Numbered from the stretch's first letter, positions 17,279 to 26,249 are shown. The stretch: DNA of 64,000 bases from CBDBND01 sp965207985 (GCA_965207985.1 CBDBND010000033.1:186001-250000); one strand, 5' to 3'. Numbers and translations: made by a program. Notes: a model not told the origin generated them from the sequence alone.

Positions 17279-18079
17279 TCAACCATCAGCATAAAGGTTG
17301 GGCGCCGTCAGTAACGTGTGCGCTTGGCCTTTGATTTCTCTCGCCAGTTTTTCACCTCCAGTGTTGAGAAGAACGACGGACGTCCCGACTGCGTTGAGAT
17401 GCAGGTCGGTTGCAGCGGCAAGAGAGAGGTAGCCGTGTTTTCCGATCGACTCTTGACCTCCCCGCTGTATCAGGCCCTGCAACACAAACAGTTCTACGTA
17501 GGCGTCCTGTTCCGAGATCCGAGCGCTGATGAGACCGTTGTCAGGCAAAGCAATGATGAAGGCCCCTTCTCCGCGCTCTTCCTCCTCACGTAAAACGATG
17601 ACGGATATGCGTGAGGATTGGATAGCGTCACGGATTAAGTCCGAACAGTTGGAGATAACGATGTTCCGACGGCCATTGGCAAAGTCGTCGACAAAATAAA
17701 GGCTGTTCTGAACCGGCGTTTCCACCCGTTCGGTTTCAAGGAGACCGGAATTTCTGATGTACACCTCATACCCGCCGGGAACATCAACGTTAAATCCATG
17801 AACAAGCCCCGCCGGATAAAAGACGTAACTCATGGGTGTCAGCCAATGGCTGCCTTCCAAGGTGAACCTGCCGTCGAGGCATAAGAATTCCTCGTCGACG
17901 GGATGAAACTGGGGCCTGCGGTCGGTAATCTCAGCGCTGGGCCTCGGGTGTGAACGCAACAGCTGCGTTTGACCGCCGCGTGGTGTGTGTGAATTGAGAA
18001 CTTTTGAGGAAATACCTGAATTTTCAACGCCCTCCCACGCAACCTCGTTTGTATCGAGAATGACCCTGTTTTGTTGCAT
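17279..18079 (-). CDS. Cupin-fold protein (DUF4437-like)
   Basis: A 266-residue cytosolic protein with two cupin-like halves. HPVDEEFLCLDGRFTLEG and YVFYPAGLVHGF fit cupin motifs 1 and 2, with His/Glu residues that could bind a metal. The C-terminal half repeats the fold in degenerate form (VELFVLQGLIQRGG). It resembles DUF4437/ChrR-type cupins of unknown activity. It is the last gene of a minus-strand operon, 27 bases after the PhyH dioxygenase, so it may act on the same substrate. Confidence 0.7.
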   Translation of the reverse strand: MQQNRVILDTNEVAWEGVENSGISSKVLNSHTPRGGQTQLLRSHPRPSAEITDRRPQFHPVDEEFLCLDGRFTLEGSHWLTPMSYVFYPAGLVHGFNVDVPGGYEVYIRNSGLLETERVETPVQNSLYFVDDFANGRRNIVISNCSDLIRDAIQSSRISVIVLREEEERGEGAFIIALPDNGLISARISEQDAYVELFVLQGLIQRGGQESIGKHGYLSLAAATDLHLNAVGTSVVLLNTGGEKLAREIKGQAHTLLTAPNLYADG

Positions 18080-18106
18080 GTGCGCCTTTGTACTAAGTGC
18101 GGTGCA

Positions 18107-19042
18107 CTATTGAGAATTCTTGAGCTTCGACCTTTCCCGCCAAACCACAGGAAAGATGTCGTCTCGGGTCACGGGATGTCCCGGTTCCATGGCATCCATA
18201 GGCATGCCGGGTATATTGATGCACTCCGGCCGCGGGTCCCAGCGAATGTCGTCGCCGAACCAGCGTGTGCTGACGGCGATACGCGGCTGAGTAGGATGCA
18301 GATTGGCACCGCCGCCGTGATATGTGGCCGGATGAAGGATGACCGCGTCACCGGGCTCCATGTCATAGGCTATGAAGCGCACTGACGGGTCCGACCGCCG
18401 CCGTTCATAGTCGATATATTCCGTACGGTCATGCGGACGGCCCAGTTTCTTGGCGTTCAACGTATTGGGCCATGACATGTCTGCTTCGGTATGACTGCCG
18501 GCAATGTATTCAAGACTGCTGAGGTCTGCGCTCACCGGATACAGCGGCATCCACATGGTCGGCGTCATCTCCCCGCTGACGGGCCAGGCCGATTGATCGG
18601 AATGCCAGTAGGTTTTTTCCTGGCAGGCCGGCTCTTTCATGAAAATGGCGTCCAAGAAAAAACGCACCTCCTTGGCGCCTATGACCCGGCCAATGAGTTC
18701 GGCCGCAGGAGACTCTATTACGAACTTATGAAACTCGGGTACCCACCAGCGCAAGTATTTGCAGCGAATGAAACCTTCCGCCTGCTCGGTGTAAAGTTTA
18801 CGGCTCTCTGCATGCTCGCTCTTGATAGCGAGGATCTCTTCCTTCAAGTGGGCGTCTTGCGCAAGAAACTCTTCTGGAAGTCCATAAGTCTCGTCCGAAT
18901 TCAAAGTGCGCAAGCGTTCCCAAGCGGCAAGCAGGTACTCGACCCAATCGGAATCAAACGCACCTTTGATCAACACCACCCCGTCACGGCGATAGATGTC
19001 CCGATCGTCCTCCGTCACGGTGATGAGCAAATCGCGGTTCAT
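18107..19042 (-). CDS. Phytanoyl-CoA dioxygenase (PhyH) family protein
   Basis: A 311-residue Fe(II)/2-oxoglutarate dioxygenase. The iron ligands are visible: His and Asp in YWHSDQSAW and the distal His in HPATYHGGGANLHP, followed by the 2-oxoglutarate-binding Arg in TQPRIAVSTRWFG. The N-terminal DGVVLIKGAFDSDWVEYLL is the usual PhyH opening. Bacterial members hydroxylate small molecules such as ectoine, phosphonates or secondary metabolites; the substrate is unknown. It lies between a family-5 solute-binding protein and a cupin, suggesting a small uptake-and-oxidation operon. Confidence 0.9.
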   Translation of the reverse strand: MNRDLLITVTEDDRDIYRRDGVVLIKGAFDSDWVEYLLAAWERLRTLNSDETYGLPEEFLAQDAHLKEEILAIKSEHAESRKLYTEQAEGFIRCKYLRWWVPEFHKFVIESPAAELIGRVIGAKEVRFFLDAIFMKEPACQEKTYWHSDQSAWPVSGEMTPTMWMPLYPVSADLSSLEYIAGSHTEADMSWPNTLNAKKLGRPHDRTEYIDYERRRSDPSVRFIAYDMEPGDAVILHPATYHGGGANLHPTQPRIAVSTRWFGDDIRWDPRPECINIPGMPMDAMEPGHPVTRDDIFPVVWRERSKLKNSQ

Positions 19043-19066
19043 GGGATATCCGTGTAAGCGTTTTCG

Positions 19067-20626
19067 TTATTCGCCAATTTCGAACTGTTCAAACCTCATC
19101 TTACCCATGGGAAACATGGGAAACTTGGAAATTCGTTTGGACAGCGCGTCGATGGCGGAATACTGCGAGATGATAAGAAGAGGTGCGAGGTGGTTTAGGC
19201 GTGCATTGACGGATTTAAGCAATTGTTCACGTACGGCCGGATTCATTTCCTGATGTGATCTGTAAAGCAACTCGTCCGTCTCCGGATCACAAAATGTTGA
19301 CATAGGATCGGTACAGGAAAGCAGTTCTGCCGCCCGACTGATGTCTCCAAACCTGTAGTGCCCAAGAAGAGTAGAAAGCATGTCAGTGCCCGGCCACGTA
19401 TTTGCACTACGCCGACGGATAAATTCGATAACAGGCAGGGTGCCTAAAACAACGTGCACGCCTATGGCATCCAAGTTTTGGACAACCTGCTGGAAGATCA
19501 AAGAATCAGCGGGAAATTGGCCGGTCATGACTGTGCCAGCCAAGTCAAACCCGTTTGCATATCCGGCCTCGACCAACAGCTTCCTCGCTTGGTCGGGGTC
19601 GTAGCCATAAGTCTCGAGCGACGGGTCGTAACCGACGGTTTCGGGCGTTGCCAGTTGTGTCGCGGGCACCATGGTCCCTTGGAGAAGATGTTGCGAGATA
19701 CTCTCGCGGTCCACGGCCAAGTTGAGCGCCAAACGAACCCGCCTGTCTTTGAGCGGTTCCGCGGCGCCCTCCGAGGTGCGCAAAGCGATGGCCAGAATAA
19801 GCGGCCCTGGCCTGACACTGACGTTAAGCCCTGCCTCTTCGATGGTCGGAATGAGATCAGGATCAAGATTGGCGGAGACGTCTGTTCCGCTCGAAAGAAT
19901 GCTTTGCAGACGGGCCGTGGCATCGGGGACAACGGCGATCTCGACCTGTTCCACCTGACGGGACGCACGCCAGGACGTTGGTGCATTTTTCAAGACCACG
20001 CGGGTGCCGTCGTTTGACCAACTCTCGGGCGTGAACGGACCGGTGCCGACAGGGTGTTTGGAGAATTCAGTCCGTCCGAGGCGCTGAAGTGCAGAGACGC
20101 TAAAAATACTGACGTTGGAAAGCTTGCGGTCCAGGCGGGAATCGTTTTGGCGGGTGGTGATCTCAACCTCGTCATCGGAAAGCGCCCTGACCCCGCTGAT
20201 CTCGCTGGTATAAAGATAAGGCGCGTAGACCTGCCCTTCAGTCCCGATGAGCATGGACAAGCAATCCACAACGGCGTCTGCATCAAGGGGTGTGCCGTCG
20301 CTGAAAAAAACGTCGGGACGCAACTTGAATGTCCACACCGTGCCAGAATCGTTTTGCCAGGAGTCAGCGAGAGCTGGTTCTACCGTCCCATCGGCTTCAA
20401 CGATTGTGAGCCCGTCAAAGACGGCCGGCAGCAGGGCGGAACCGGTCGCATCCGCCAGAGGATCTGCGTAGGCCCGCCAAGGCGCTGACGACGTAACATG
20501 AATGGAAGTTGAGTGTGCACATAGGGGTGTTAATGCGACCGACAGTCCGATGATCAGCGCCGGCAAACGGAAAACCGAAAGCGATTTCCGTAAGCCCCAG
20601 TCATTCAGAACGTATCGCCTTGACAT
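19067..20626 (-). CDS. ABC transporter substrate-binding protein, family 5 (peptide/nickel type)
   Basis: A 519-residue periplasmic binding protein with a signal peptide (LPALIIGLSVALTPLCAHS). SBP_bac_5 signatures are LPAVFDGLTIVEADGTVEPALADSWQ, TWTFKLRPDVFFSDGTPLDADAVV (in parts) and KHPVGTGPFTPESW. Members capture peptides, opines, nickel or other ligands for Dpp/Opp-type importers. No permease or ATPase genes are nearby, so the rest of the transporter must be elsewhere or this protein works alone. It starts four bases before the end of the VOC gene and lies 24 bases before the PhyH gene. Confidence 0.88.
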   Translation of the reverse strand: MSRRYVLNDWGLRKSLSVFRLPALIIGLSVALTPLCAHSTSIHVTSSAPWRAYADPLADATGSALLPAVFDGLTIVEADGTVEPALADSWQNDSGTVWTFKLRPDVFFSDGTPLDADAVVDCLSMLIGTEGQVYAPYLYTSEISGVRALSDDEVEITTRQNDSRLDRKLSNVSIFSVSALQRLGRTEFSKHPVGTGPFTPESWSNDGTRVVLKNAPTSWRASRQVEQVEIAVVPDATARLQSILSSGTDVSANLDPDLIPTIEEAGLNVSVRPGPLILAIALRTSEGAAEPLKDRRVRLALNLAVDRESISQHLLQGTMVPATQLATPETVGYDPSLETYGYDPDQARKLLVEAGYANGFDLAGTVMTGQFPADSLIFQQVVQNLDAIGVHVVLGTLPVIEFIRRRSANTWPGTDMLSTLLGHYRFGDISRAAELLSCTDPMSTFCDPETDELLYRSHQEMNPAVREQLLKSVNARLNHLAPLLIISQYSAIDALSKRISKFPMFPMGKMRFEQFEIGE

Positions 20627-20629
20627 GGT

Positions 20630-21016
20630 TTATCCGCTATCGCCCTTATCCACATATACGGCTTCAATCGCATTGCCATCGAAGTCCTTAATCATTGCCG
20701 TGAGATGACGCCATCCCCAGTCTTCGTATTCGCTCGGTGAGAAAACCCCTTCCGCTCCCATCGTGGTCCCTGTTTCATAGAAGTCTCTTACAGCCTGTTC
20801 GTTTGGAGCGGTCAGACAGATATGGCTGGAACTGACAGACAGTTCTCTAGAATCGTCTTGAACGATCCTAAAACTGCACGTCGTCGTACCGTATGCTTTT
20901 GCAATGTGACCCGGCAGGTCGTAACTCTCGATATCTAGAATGGTCAACAATGCGTCATATAACTTTAGGCTCTTGTTGAAGTCGGAAACGTTCACACCGA
21001 CGTGATGGAAGACCAT
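20630..21016 (-). CDS. VOC-superfamily (glyoxalase-like) protein
   Basis: A 128-residue single VOC domain: opening MVFHHVGVNVSDFNKSLKLYDALL, a middle SSHICLTAPNEQAVRDFYE, and the end AMIKDFDGNAIEAVYVDKG with the usual DPDGNxxE-like metal region. Members include glyoxalase I, dioxygenases and antibiotic-resistance proteins. It is the first gene of the VOC, solute-binding protein, PhyH, cupin operon and follows the PP2C regulator by 40 bases. Confidence 0.88.
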   Translation of the reverse strand: MVFHHVGVNVSDFNKSLKLYDALLTILDIESYDLPGHIAKAYGTTTCSFRIVQDDSRELSVSSSHICLTAPNEQAVRDFYETGTTMGAEGVFSPSEYEDWGWRHLTAMIKDFDGNAIEAVYVDKGDSG

Positions 21017-21056
21017 GGACTATTTTCCTTTCAATATGGACAAAGTCTTGCCCCAC

Positions 21057-22304
21057 TTAAGCATTTGCTTTGTATCGGAATGCAATGCAGGTCAAATCGT
21101 CCGACTGAACGTTTCCACCTACAAAGTCCCTAACGTCTTCAAGAACAGTATTTAGAAAAGTTTCCAATGGATAATCGTACTTGTTCTTCAAACTATTGAT
21201 AAGGCGCAGTTCATCAAACATGTTTTCGTTCTTATCGAAAGCCTCTGTAATGCCATCTGTATATAAAAATAGGGTGTCTCCGGGCAGAAGGCTAACTTCT
21301 TCTTGGACATAGCTATCACTCTCGACAACACCGATCGCCACGTCCTTTGTCGGCCTCAACTCTTCCACGTTTTCATTGTCGCGAACAATAAAGGGATTGT
21401 TGTGCCCGCCATTACTATAGATAAAATTTCCTGTTTTTAGATCAATGATGCCATAGAACATCGTAACAAAAAGGCTGACCGGATTGTGTTCGAGCAGTCG
21501 TTTATTGACCTCCACCAAGACTTCACCGGGATCCAACCCTTTCCGCGCTTCCGTCTCCATGACAACACGGGTCATCGACATGAAAAAAGCCGCAGGCACT
21601 CCCTTTCCTGACACGTCCGCTATGACCAAGCCAATCCGGCTGCCGCCAAGATCGAAGTAGTCATAAAAATCGCCGCCAACCATTCCAGCGGCTTTCATAA
21701 AAGCTCTAATTTCGTAGTTTGGATGGACGGGAAAATCCCGAGGCAGAATTGCCTCTTGCATTGTCTTCGCTAGCTCTACGTCTTGAGCCATCGTTTTGGC
21801 TTGCGCCAGCAACTGCTTGCGGGATGTTTCCAGCGCTTGTTGATTCTCTATTATTTCATGCACGTCGTGTGTTGCGACGAGGATGTCAGCCGTATCTTTT
21901 CCGTCTAGATTGGGAACATATGAAACCGAAATTTCTTGCCAGCGTACTTCACCTTGTTTTTTTATAACTCGAATAAGAATTGGCGCGAGATTTGGTCTCT
22001 TGCCTTCTGCCACTGTCTTTCTATACGTAAGCAGCTGTTCCCGGTCATCTGGATGCACCAGATCCGTCAGCGTTTCTCTTCCTAACAATTCTTCCGGCTT
22101 ATATCCCAGTACGCGCTCAGATGAAGGAGAGATGTAATTGTATTTTCCGTTTACATCGAGAATCCCGATAAAGTCGTTTGAGTTTTCAGTAAGAAGCTGA
22201 TTTATGCGCGCGCTTTTTTCGAGTTCTTCGAGCGTTTTTTGTGATTCCTGCTGCGAAGCCAATAATTCTTCTGCTTGTGTCTTGAGTTTGTCAGTCAGGG
22301 ACTC
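21057..22304 (-). pseudogene. PAS-PP2C (RsbU/SpoIIE-like) phosphatase, C-terminal portion, fused in frame to a transposase fragment
   Basis: About 415 residues of a regulator: a coiled coil (DKLKTQAEELLASQQESQKT), one full PAS domain (NSNDFIGILDVNGKYNYISP to IRVIKKQGEVRWQEI), a second coiled coil and a PP2C/SpoIIE phosphatase. The phosphatase motifs GGDFYDYFD, IADVSGKGVPAA, YTDGITEAF and SDDLTCIAF are intact. The original N-terminus was separated by an IS3 fragment. The open frame now starts inside the transposase at 22502, adding 66 foreign residues. Such phosphatases act on STAS antagonists in partner switching, and a STAS gene lies divergently at 23292. Whether the chimera is made is unknown. 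Confidence 0.85.
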
Positions 22305-22846
22305 CATCTGACGGGACCCATAGAACGGATGTTTAAGGAACAACTCGTCGATGCGCCGCATCAGCGCCAGGTTGGCCGGGCTCTCGCCCCGCAGCCTGTA
22401 ATAGAGAGATGATCGGCTGATCGACAGTATCTCGCATTGACGGCTCAAGCTGAGACCGGAAACGTCGCGGCGCACCATCGCCTTGCGCTCCGGCCGGCTC
22501 ATCGCTTGAGCCCTTTGGCCAAAAAATCCCGCTCCACCGTCAACTGGCCGATCTTGGCATGAAGATCGTGGACCTCGGCCTCAATGTCCCGGCGGGACGC
22601 CTCCACGCCGTTCGAGAACACATCGCCCAGGCCGTCCATGGCCTGGCGCTTCCATGTGCTGACCTGATTGGGGTGAACCTCATAGCGCGCCGCGATCTCC
22701 TGGATCGTCCGGTCGCCACGTAGCGCCTCCAGCGCCACCTTCGCCTTGAACTCAGGCGTGAACTTCCGTCGCTTCGTCATCTCGTATTCCTCCGTAACCG
22801 GGGGAATACACCTTAAACAACTGTCCGATTTTCCAGGACCACCTCA
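22305..22846 (-). mobile_element. Truncated IS3-family element inside the PAS-PP2C gene
   Basis: The left end begins at 22846 with TGAGGTGGTCCTGGAAAAT, the typical IS3-group terminal sequence. It contains all of orfA and the first 66 codons of orfB, ending abruptly at FYGSRQM (22305). The rest of orfB and the right inverted repeat are gone, replaced by host PAS-PP2C sequence in the same frame. Part of the first PAS domain was lost too. It is not closely the same element as that at 14839. Confidence 0.85.
22499..22780 (-). CDS. IS3-family OrfA
   Basis: A 93-residue helix-turn-helix transposase subunit: RRKFTPEFKAKVALEALRG followed by IQEIAARYEVHPNQVSTWK, then a zipper-like stretch ending ERDFLAKGLKR. 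It overlaps the remaining orfB start by four bases, as usual in IS3. Without orfB it cannot move the element. Confidence 0.88.
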   Translation of the reverse strand: MTKRRKFTPEFKAKVALEALRGDRTIQEIAARYEVHPNQVSTWKRQAMDGLGDVFSNGVEASRRDIEAEVHDLHAKIGQLTVERDFLAKGLKR

Positions 22847-23066
22847 TTCGTTCCGCCGACGGAGAAACGTAAGATACGTCACCGTCTTGGTCGCTCAGCG
22901 TGATTAGATCGTTTGCGTTATCGGCCAATAACCGGAATAAGGTGTCGCTGTGAGACTGCCCCCCAGGCTCTGGTCCACTTTTGAGAGCCGTGAGTTCTTC
23001 CCTACATTGAGCCAAAGCCTTTTTACAATCCGTCAATTGCGCTTTGAGTTCTGTGGCTTTTTCCAT
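22847..23066 (-). pseudogene. N-terminal fragment of the PAS-PP2C regulator
   Basis: The start codon at 23066 opens 73 residues of host sequence: a short coiled coil (ATELKAQLTDCKKALAQCRE) and the first half of a PAS domain (FRLLADNANDLITLSDQDG then VSYVSPSAERM). The frame then runs into the IS3 left end and stops at 22752. Its sequence closely parallels the start of the PAS domain kept in the C-terminal part, so the original protein had at least two PAS domains. Confidence 0.8.
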
Positions 23067-23291
23067 GGCTTATCTTCCCGGAACACCTTCCGACGTGACT
23101 TCGCTCAGGTGTGCCTATTTTGGTTCTTGGTCGGCACCAGATTTTGCAAATATTATGAAGTGCGCGGCGGCAGAACGAAACGGCTGTCAAATAGTAAACA
23201 CGGCCAAAGATTCAGTTTTATATTTATTTCGTTTTTTGAAAAACTATAGTGTGGGAAGGATGGAATTCCGTCTTGTGAACAGGAACATGGT

Positions 23292-23621
23292 GTGTTGAAT
23301 CTGCAGAAAAACAGTATCAATGATGTGTTGGTGCTTAGTTTGGAAGGCAAGGTAGACACGGAGACTTCGCCCGACCTCCGTGAAGTCGTTTTTGACGTCA
23401 TTGATAACGGGGCACGACGCATCGTTATTGATTGCAGCGGTATGACCTATATTTCAAGCGCTGGACTGCGAGTCCTGATGCTTATTTCGAGCAAGCTTAA
23501 ACCGCTCGGCGGCTCATTAGGGCTCAGTAATATTAGATCCGACATTCTCACGCACTTAGAGAACGCGGGATTCATCGGCTTCTTTGAAATCTATCAAGAC
23601 AACGACGAAGCGACCGCTTAA
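23292..23621 (+). CDS. STAS-domain anti-sigma factor antagonist
   Basis: A 109-residue single STAS domain. The start is GTG 23292 (an AGGAA lies upstream; the nearby ATG at 23287 runs into TGA). LSLEGKVDTETSPDLREVV, IVIDCSGMTYISSAGLRVLM and LGLSNIRSDILTHLENAG match SpoIIAA/RsbV, with the phosphorylatable Ser in the YISSAGLR motif. It is divergent from the PP2C phosphatase, its expected partner; an anti-sigma kinase is not visible. Confidence 0.9.
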   Translation: MLNLQKNSINDVLVLSLEGKVDTETSPDLREVVFDVIDNGARRIVIDCSGMTYISSAGLRVLMLISSKLKPLGGSLGLSNIRSDILTHLENAGFIGFFEIYQDNDEATA

Positions 23622-23646
23622 ACGCCGTTGTGACGCTAAGGATGGG

Positions 23647-23712
23647 TCAAGGCGCAAGCGTGTTCTTGTAGACGTGACCATCCTTCATGATGAGTTTGAT
23701 TCTGTTCTCGCC
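23647..23712 (-). pseudogene. Orphan 3' tail of an amidohydrolase gene
   Basis: Reading GENRIKLIMKDGHVYKNTLAP and then TGA, this tail closely matches the end of the complete amidohydrolase at 26470 (ENTIKLVMKDGHVYKNTVTP). The nucleotide match continues for about 65 bases. Nothing else of that gene is present: the hydroxy-acid oxidase ends here in another frame. It marks a deletion or replacement in which a paralogous amidohydrolase was lost. Confidence 0.7.
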
Positions 23713-23713
23713 T

Positions 23714-24976
23714 TCAGATATGCCGCACGTGCTCGGGCGTCAGCTGCTTGACACTTGCGGCACCACACTGTGCCATCACCGAACGCGTTTCGACGTGGAT
23801 GATTTCCAGCACGCGCTCCACGCCCTCCTGGCCGAACGCCCCGAGGCCCCATAGATAAGGACGGCCGATACCGACGGCCGTCGCGCCCATAGCCAGCGCC
23901 TTGACCACGTCGGAACCGCGCCGGAAACCACTGTCCACCAGTATGGGAGTTTTTCCCTTCACCGCCGGTGCGATTTCCGACAAGGCCTCGATGGTCGAGA
24001 GCCCCGAGTTTTCGGCACGGCCGCCGTGATTGGAGACAACCAATCCATCGAAGCCGTTCTCCACGCACAATTCGGCGTCGGCGGCGGTCATGACACCCTT
24101 GACCAGGAATTTCATCTTGGTTTCGTCGTGCAGGCGGCGCATCACGTCCCAGGTCAGTACGTACGGCTCACAGGCTCGGTCTGCGGCTGTAAAAGTGAGC
24201 TCTGCCACATGGACCTTTCGTATGTTGGCCGCCTGCGGCGAACTGCGGTCATGGCAGTCCGCGCAGGCTCGGTCGTCGAGGCGCTCCAGCCGTTCTTGTG
24301 CTTCCATGACTCGGCTAGCAACGCGATCGATTGTCACAACCACGGCCTCACTGCCGGCCGCTTCGGCGCGCTTGCACATCTCTTTGGCCACCTCGTAACC
24401 CCAGCGCGCGTAAAGCTGAAACACCACCGGCGCGCCGCGTGCTTCAATCGCCTCCTCGATCGAGGTATTGGCGAAGGTCGACAGCATTTGCATGTGATTG
24501 CCGGCGCGCGCGGCGATCGAGACCGCACGCTCACCGTCGGGATGATATGCCATGCAGCCGCCGACCGGGCAGGCGTAAACCGGGCTGCCCCAGGTGGTAC
24601 CAAACAGGTCGACTTGCATGTCGATCGTGCTCACATCGGTCAAACGGCGCGGGAGCAGCTGGAAGTTCTGGAATCCGTCACGGTTGTCACGCATTGAGGC
24701 GCCGTCTTCAACCCCGCCGGTCAGGTAGCCGAAATGCGCAGGCGGTACCGCCTCGCGGCAGGCCAGCTCGAAATCGAACACGTTGTTGGCCTCGGCGGGA
24801 CTTTGGATGATCAGCTTTGGGTCGAACGGTGCCCAAATCGCGGGATCAGGCCAGCGCGTGAACGAATTGGCCGGCTCCGCACCCCACGCCTCATGAAAGG
24901 CCGGCGCGGCCAGGGGACTGGCGGCAAGGAATTGCAGCAGTCTGCGGCGATTGGCAGAAACGACGCGCGAAGACAT
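23714..24976 (-). CDS. Tat-exported FMN-dependent alpha-hydroxy acid oxidase/dehydrogenase with CxxCH motif
   Basis: A 420-residue FMN enzyme with a Tat signal (SANRRRLLQFLAASPLAAP). The mature part has PPAHFGYLTGGVEDGASM, the substrate/FMN motif VSNHGGR (catalytic His, Arg), VDSGFRRGSDVVKALAMGA and IGRPYLWGLGAFGQEGV, as in lactate or glycolate oxidases. The variable loop 4 region contains ACADCHD, a CxxCH heme-c attachment motif, at about residue 240. In the periplasm this could bind heme c and pass electrons to the respiratory chain; that is inference. It begins about 65 bases downstream of the methyltransferase gene, same strand. Confidence 0.85.
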   Translation of the reverse strand: MSSRVVSANRRRLLQFLAASPLAAPAFHEAWGAEPANSFTRWPDPAIWAPFDPKLIIQSPAEANNVFDFELACREAVPPAHFGYLTGGVEDGASMRDNRDGFQNFQLLPRRLTDVSTIDMQVDLFGTTWGSPVYACPVGGCMAYHPDGERAVSIAARAGNHMQMLSTFANTSIEEAIEARGAPVVFQLYARWGYEVAKEMCKRAEAAGSEAVVVTIDRVASRVMEAQERLERLDDRACADCHDRSSPQAANIRKVHVAELTFTAADRACEPYVLTWDVMRRLHDETKMKFLVKGVMTAADAELCVENGFDGLVVSNHGGRAENSGLSTIEALSEIAPAVKGKTPILVDSGFRRGSDVVKALAMGATAVGIGRPYLWGLGAFGQEGVERVLEIIHVETRSVMAQCGAASVKQLTPEHVRHI

Positions 24977-25040
24977 CTGCCCCTCACATTAGACAATACC
25001 GAAGCGCGTCAAATGGAGCACTAATTTCGATCGAAATGCC

Positions 25041-26249
25041 TTACGCCGGCTTCACCGCATGGCGCGCACCGTAAATGGGATGCACCGGCCGGGTTTCTCT
25101 GTTGATTATGAAACCTGTCTTTTCGATTTCACTGTCGAAATCAAAGGCGACAAAGTCCGGTGACCAGGGTTCGCAGTTCCAGCGGTGATCCCACCAGCGG
25201 CGATACATGCTATAGGCATCGCCTTTGCTACCGCGGGTCTTGAAGTCCAAAGGATAGAAATACCCGCCCGGCCGCGTCACCCGGTAGGCCTCGGCGATGA
25301 TCTGTTTGTTGAATTCCACCGGCACTTCGTGATTGACGATATAGGAGGTCACGATATCGAAGTGATCGTCGGGGAATTTGCTGTCCTCTGCCAGGCGTTG
25401 CGCAAAATTGACGTCAATGCCCAGGTCCCGGCACCGCATGTGCGCAAACCGCACCAGCGGGCCGCCCACGTCAATGCCCCAAACCTCGGCATCCGGAAAG
25501 CGTTCCTTCAAAGCGCCCGACCAGCGCCCATAGCCGCAACCCATGTCGAGGATGCGCTTGACCTTGCCGTCTTCCGGCACCGGCATGCGGTCGGCCATGC
25601 GGGTCTGAATTTGATCCTTCTCATTGCTGCCCAATGCGGACACGCCGGCGGTAAAGCTGTTGGCGCCAAAATGATAGACATGACCCGAGAAGGGGTCGCC
25701 GATATAACCGCCCGGCATGATGTGAATTTCATGCTGAATGTATTTGGGAATATCGAGATCCGGGTTTAGCTCCAGCGTGCCCGGGCCGTCGGTGTCGGCG
25801 GTTTCCATTTCGTCGAAGTATGTATCTGCGTTGGCGTGGAAGTAGTCCTGCAAGGTCTTCCAGGTGAGCTGCTGATTGCTGATCCACGTGCGGCCGCTGG
25901 TTTGGACGAGCAAATCGTCTTCCACCAGCTTTAACGTTTCTTCCATGCTCAGCGAGACCTTGGGATCAAGACCTTTGTTGACCAAAATCCGATTGATCCG
26001 TTTTTGCACGATCGGCCGGAAGCGCTGCTGGAACTTGCGAAAGCCCGTGACAAAGTCCTGCTGGCTTTCAAGATCGAGGTCCGGGATTCTTTCAAACCGG
26101 CCTTTAACACCGCGCGGTGCAATATCGCCCTTCGGTGACAGATTTACGCTTGTGTAAGTCGCGGCCTGGGTTTTGCGCCCGGTAAAGGCGGTGCTGATGA
26201 ATGATCCAACGGCGGCTGTCGCAGCGAAAAGAGTACGGCGATCTACCAT
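25041..26249 (-). CDS. SAM-dependent methyltransferase with an export-like signal
   Basis: A 402-residue protein. The C-terminal half is a class I methyltransferase: motif I ILDMGCGYGRW, VWGIDVGGPLVRFAHMR, AEDSKFPDDHFDIVTS and VTRPGGYFYPLDF. The N-terminus reads DRRTLFAATAAVGSFISTAFTGRKTQA, resembling a Tat signal. About 150 residues of unknown type lie between. SAM is cytosolic, so a truly exported methyltransferase would be odd; the segment may instead be an uncleaved anchor or a relic. It lies between two other exported enzymes on the same strand. Confidence 0.75.
   Translation of the reverse strand: MVDRRTLFAATAAVGSFISTAFTGRKTQAATYTSVNLSPKGDIAPRGVKGRFERIPDLDLESQQDFVTGFRKFQQRFRPIVQKRINRILVNKGLDPKVSLSMEETLKLVEDDLLVQTSGRTWISNQQLTWKTLQDYFHANADTYFDEMETADTDGPGTLELNPDLDIPKYIQHEIHIMPGGYIGDPFSGHVYHFGANSFTAGVSALGSNEKDQIQTRMADRMPVPEDGKVKRILDMGCGYGRWSGALKERFPDAEVWGIDVGGPLVRFAHMRCRDLGIDVNFAQRLAEDSKFPDDHFDIVTSYIVNHEVPVEFNKQIIAEAYRVTRPGGYFYPLDFKTRGSKGDAYSMYRRWWDHRWNCEPWSPDFVAFDFDSEIEKTGFIINRETRPVHPIYGARHAVKPA

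Noticed and set aside
18491..19057. Long plus-strand frame opposite the PhyH gene
   Set aside because: It is the antisense shadow of a clear PhyH dioxygenase and resembles no family.
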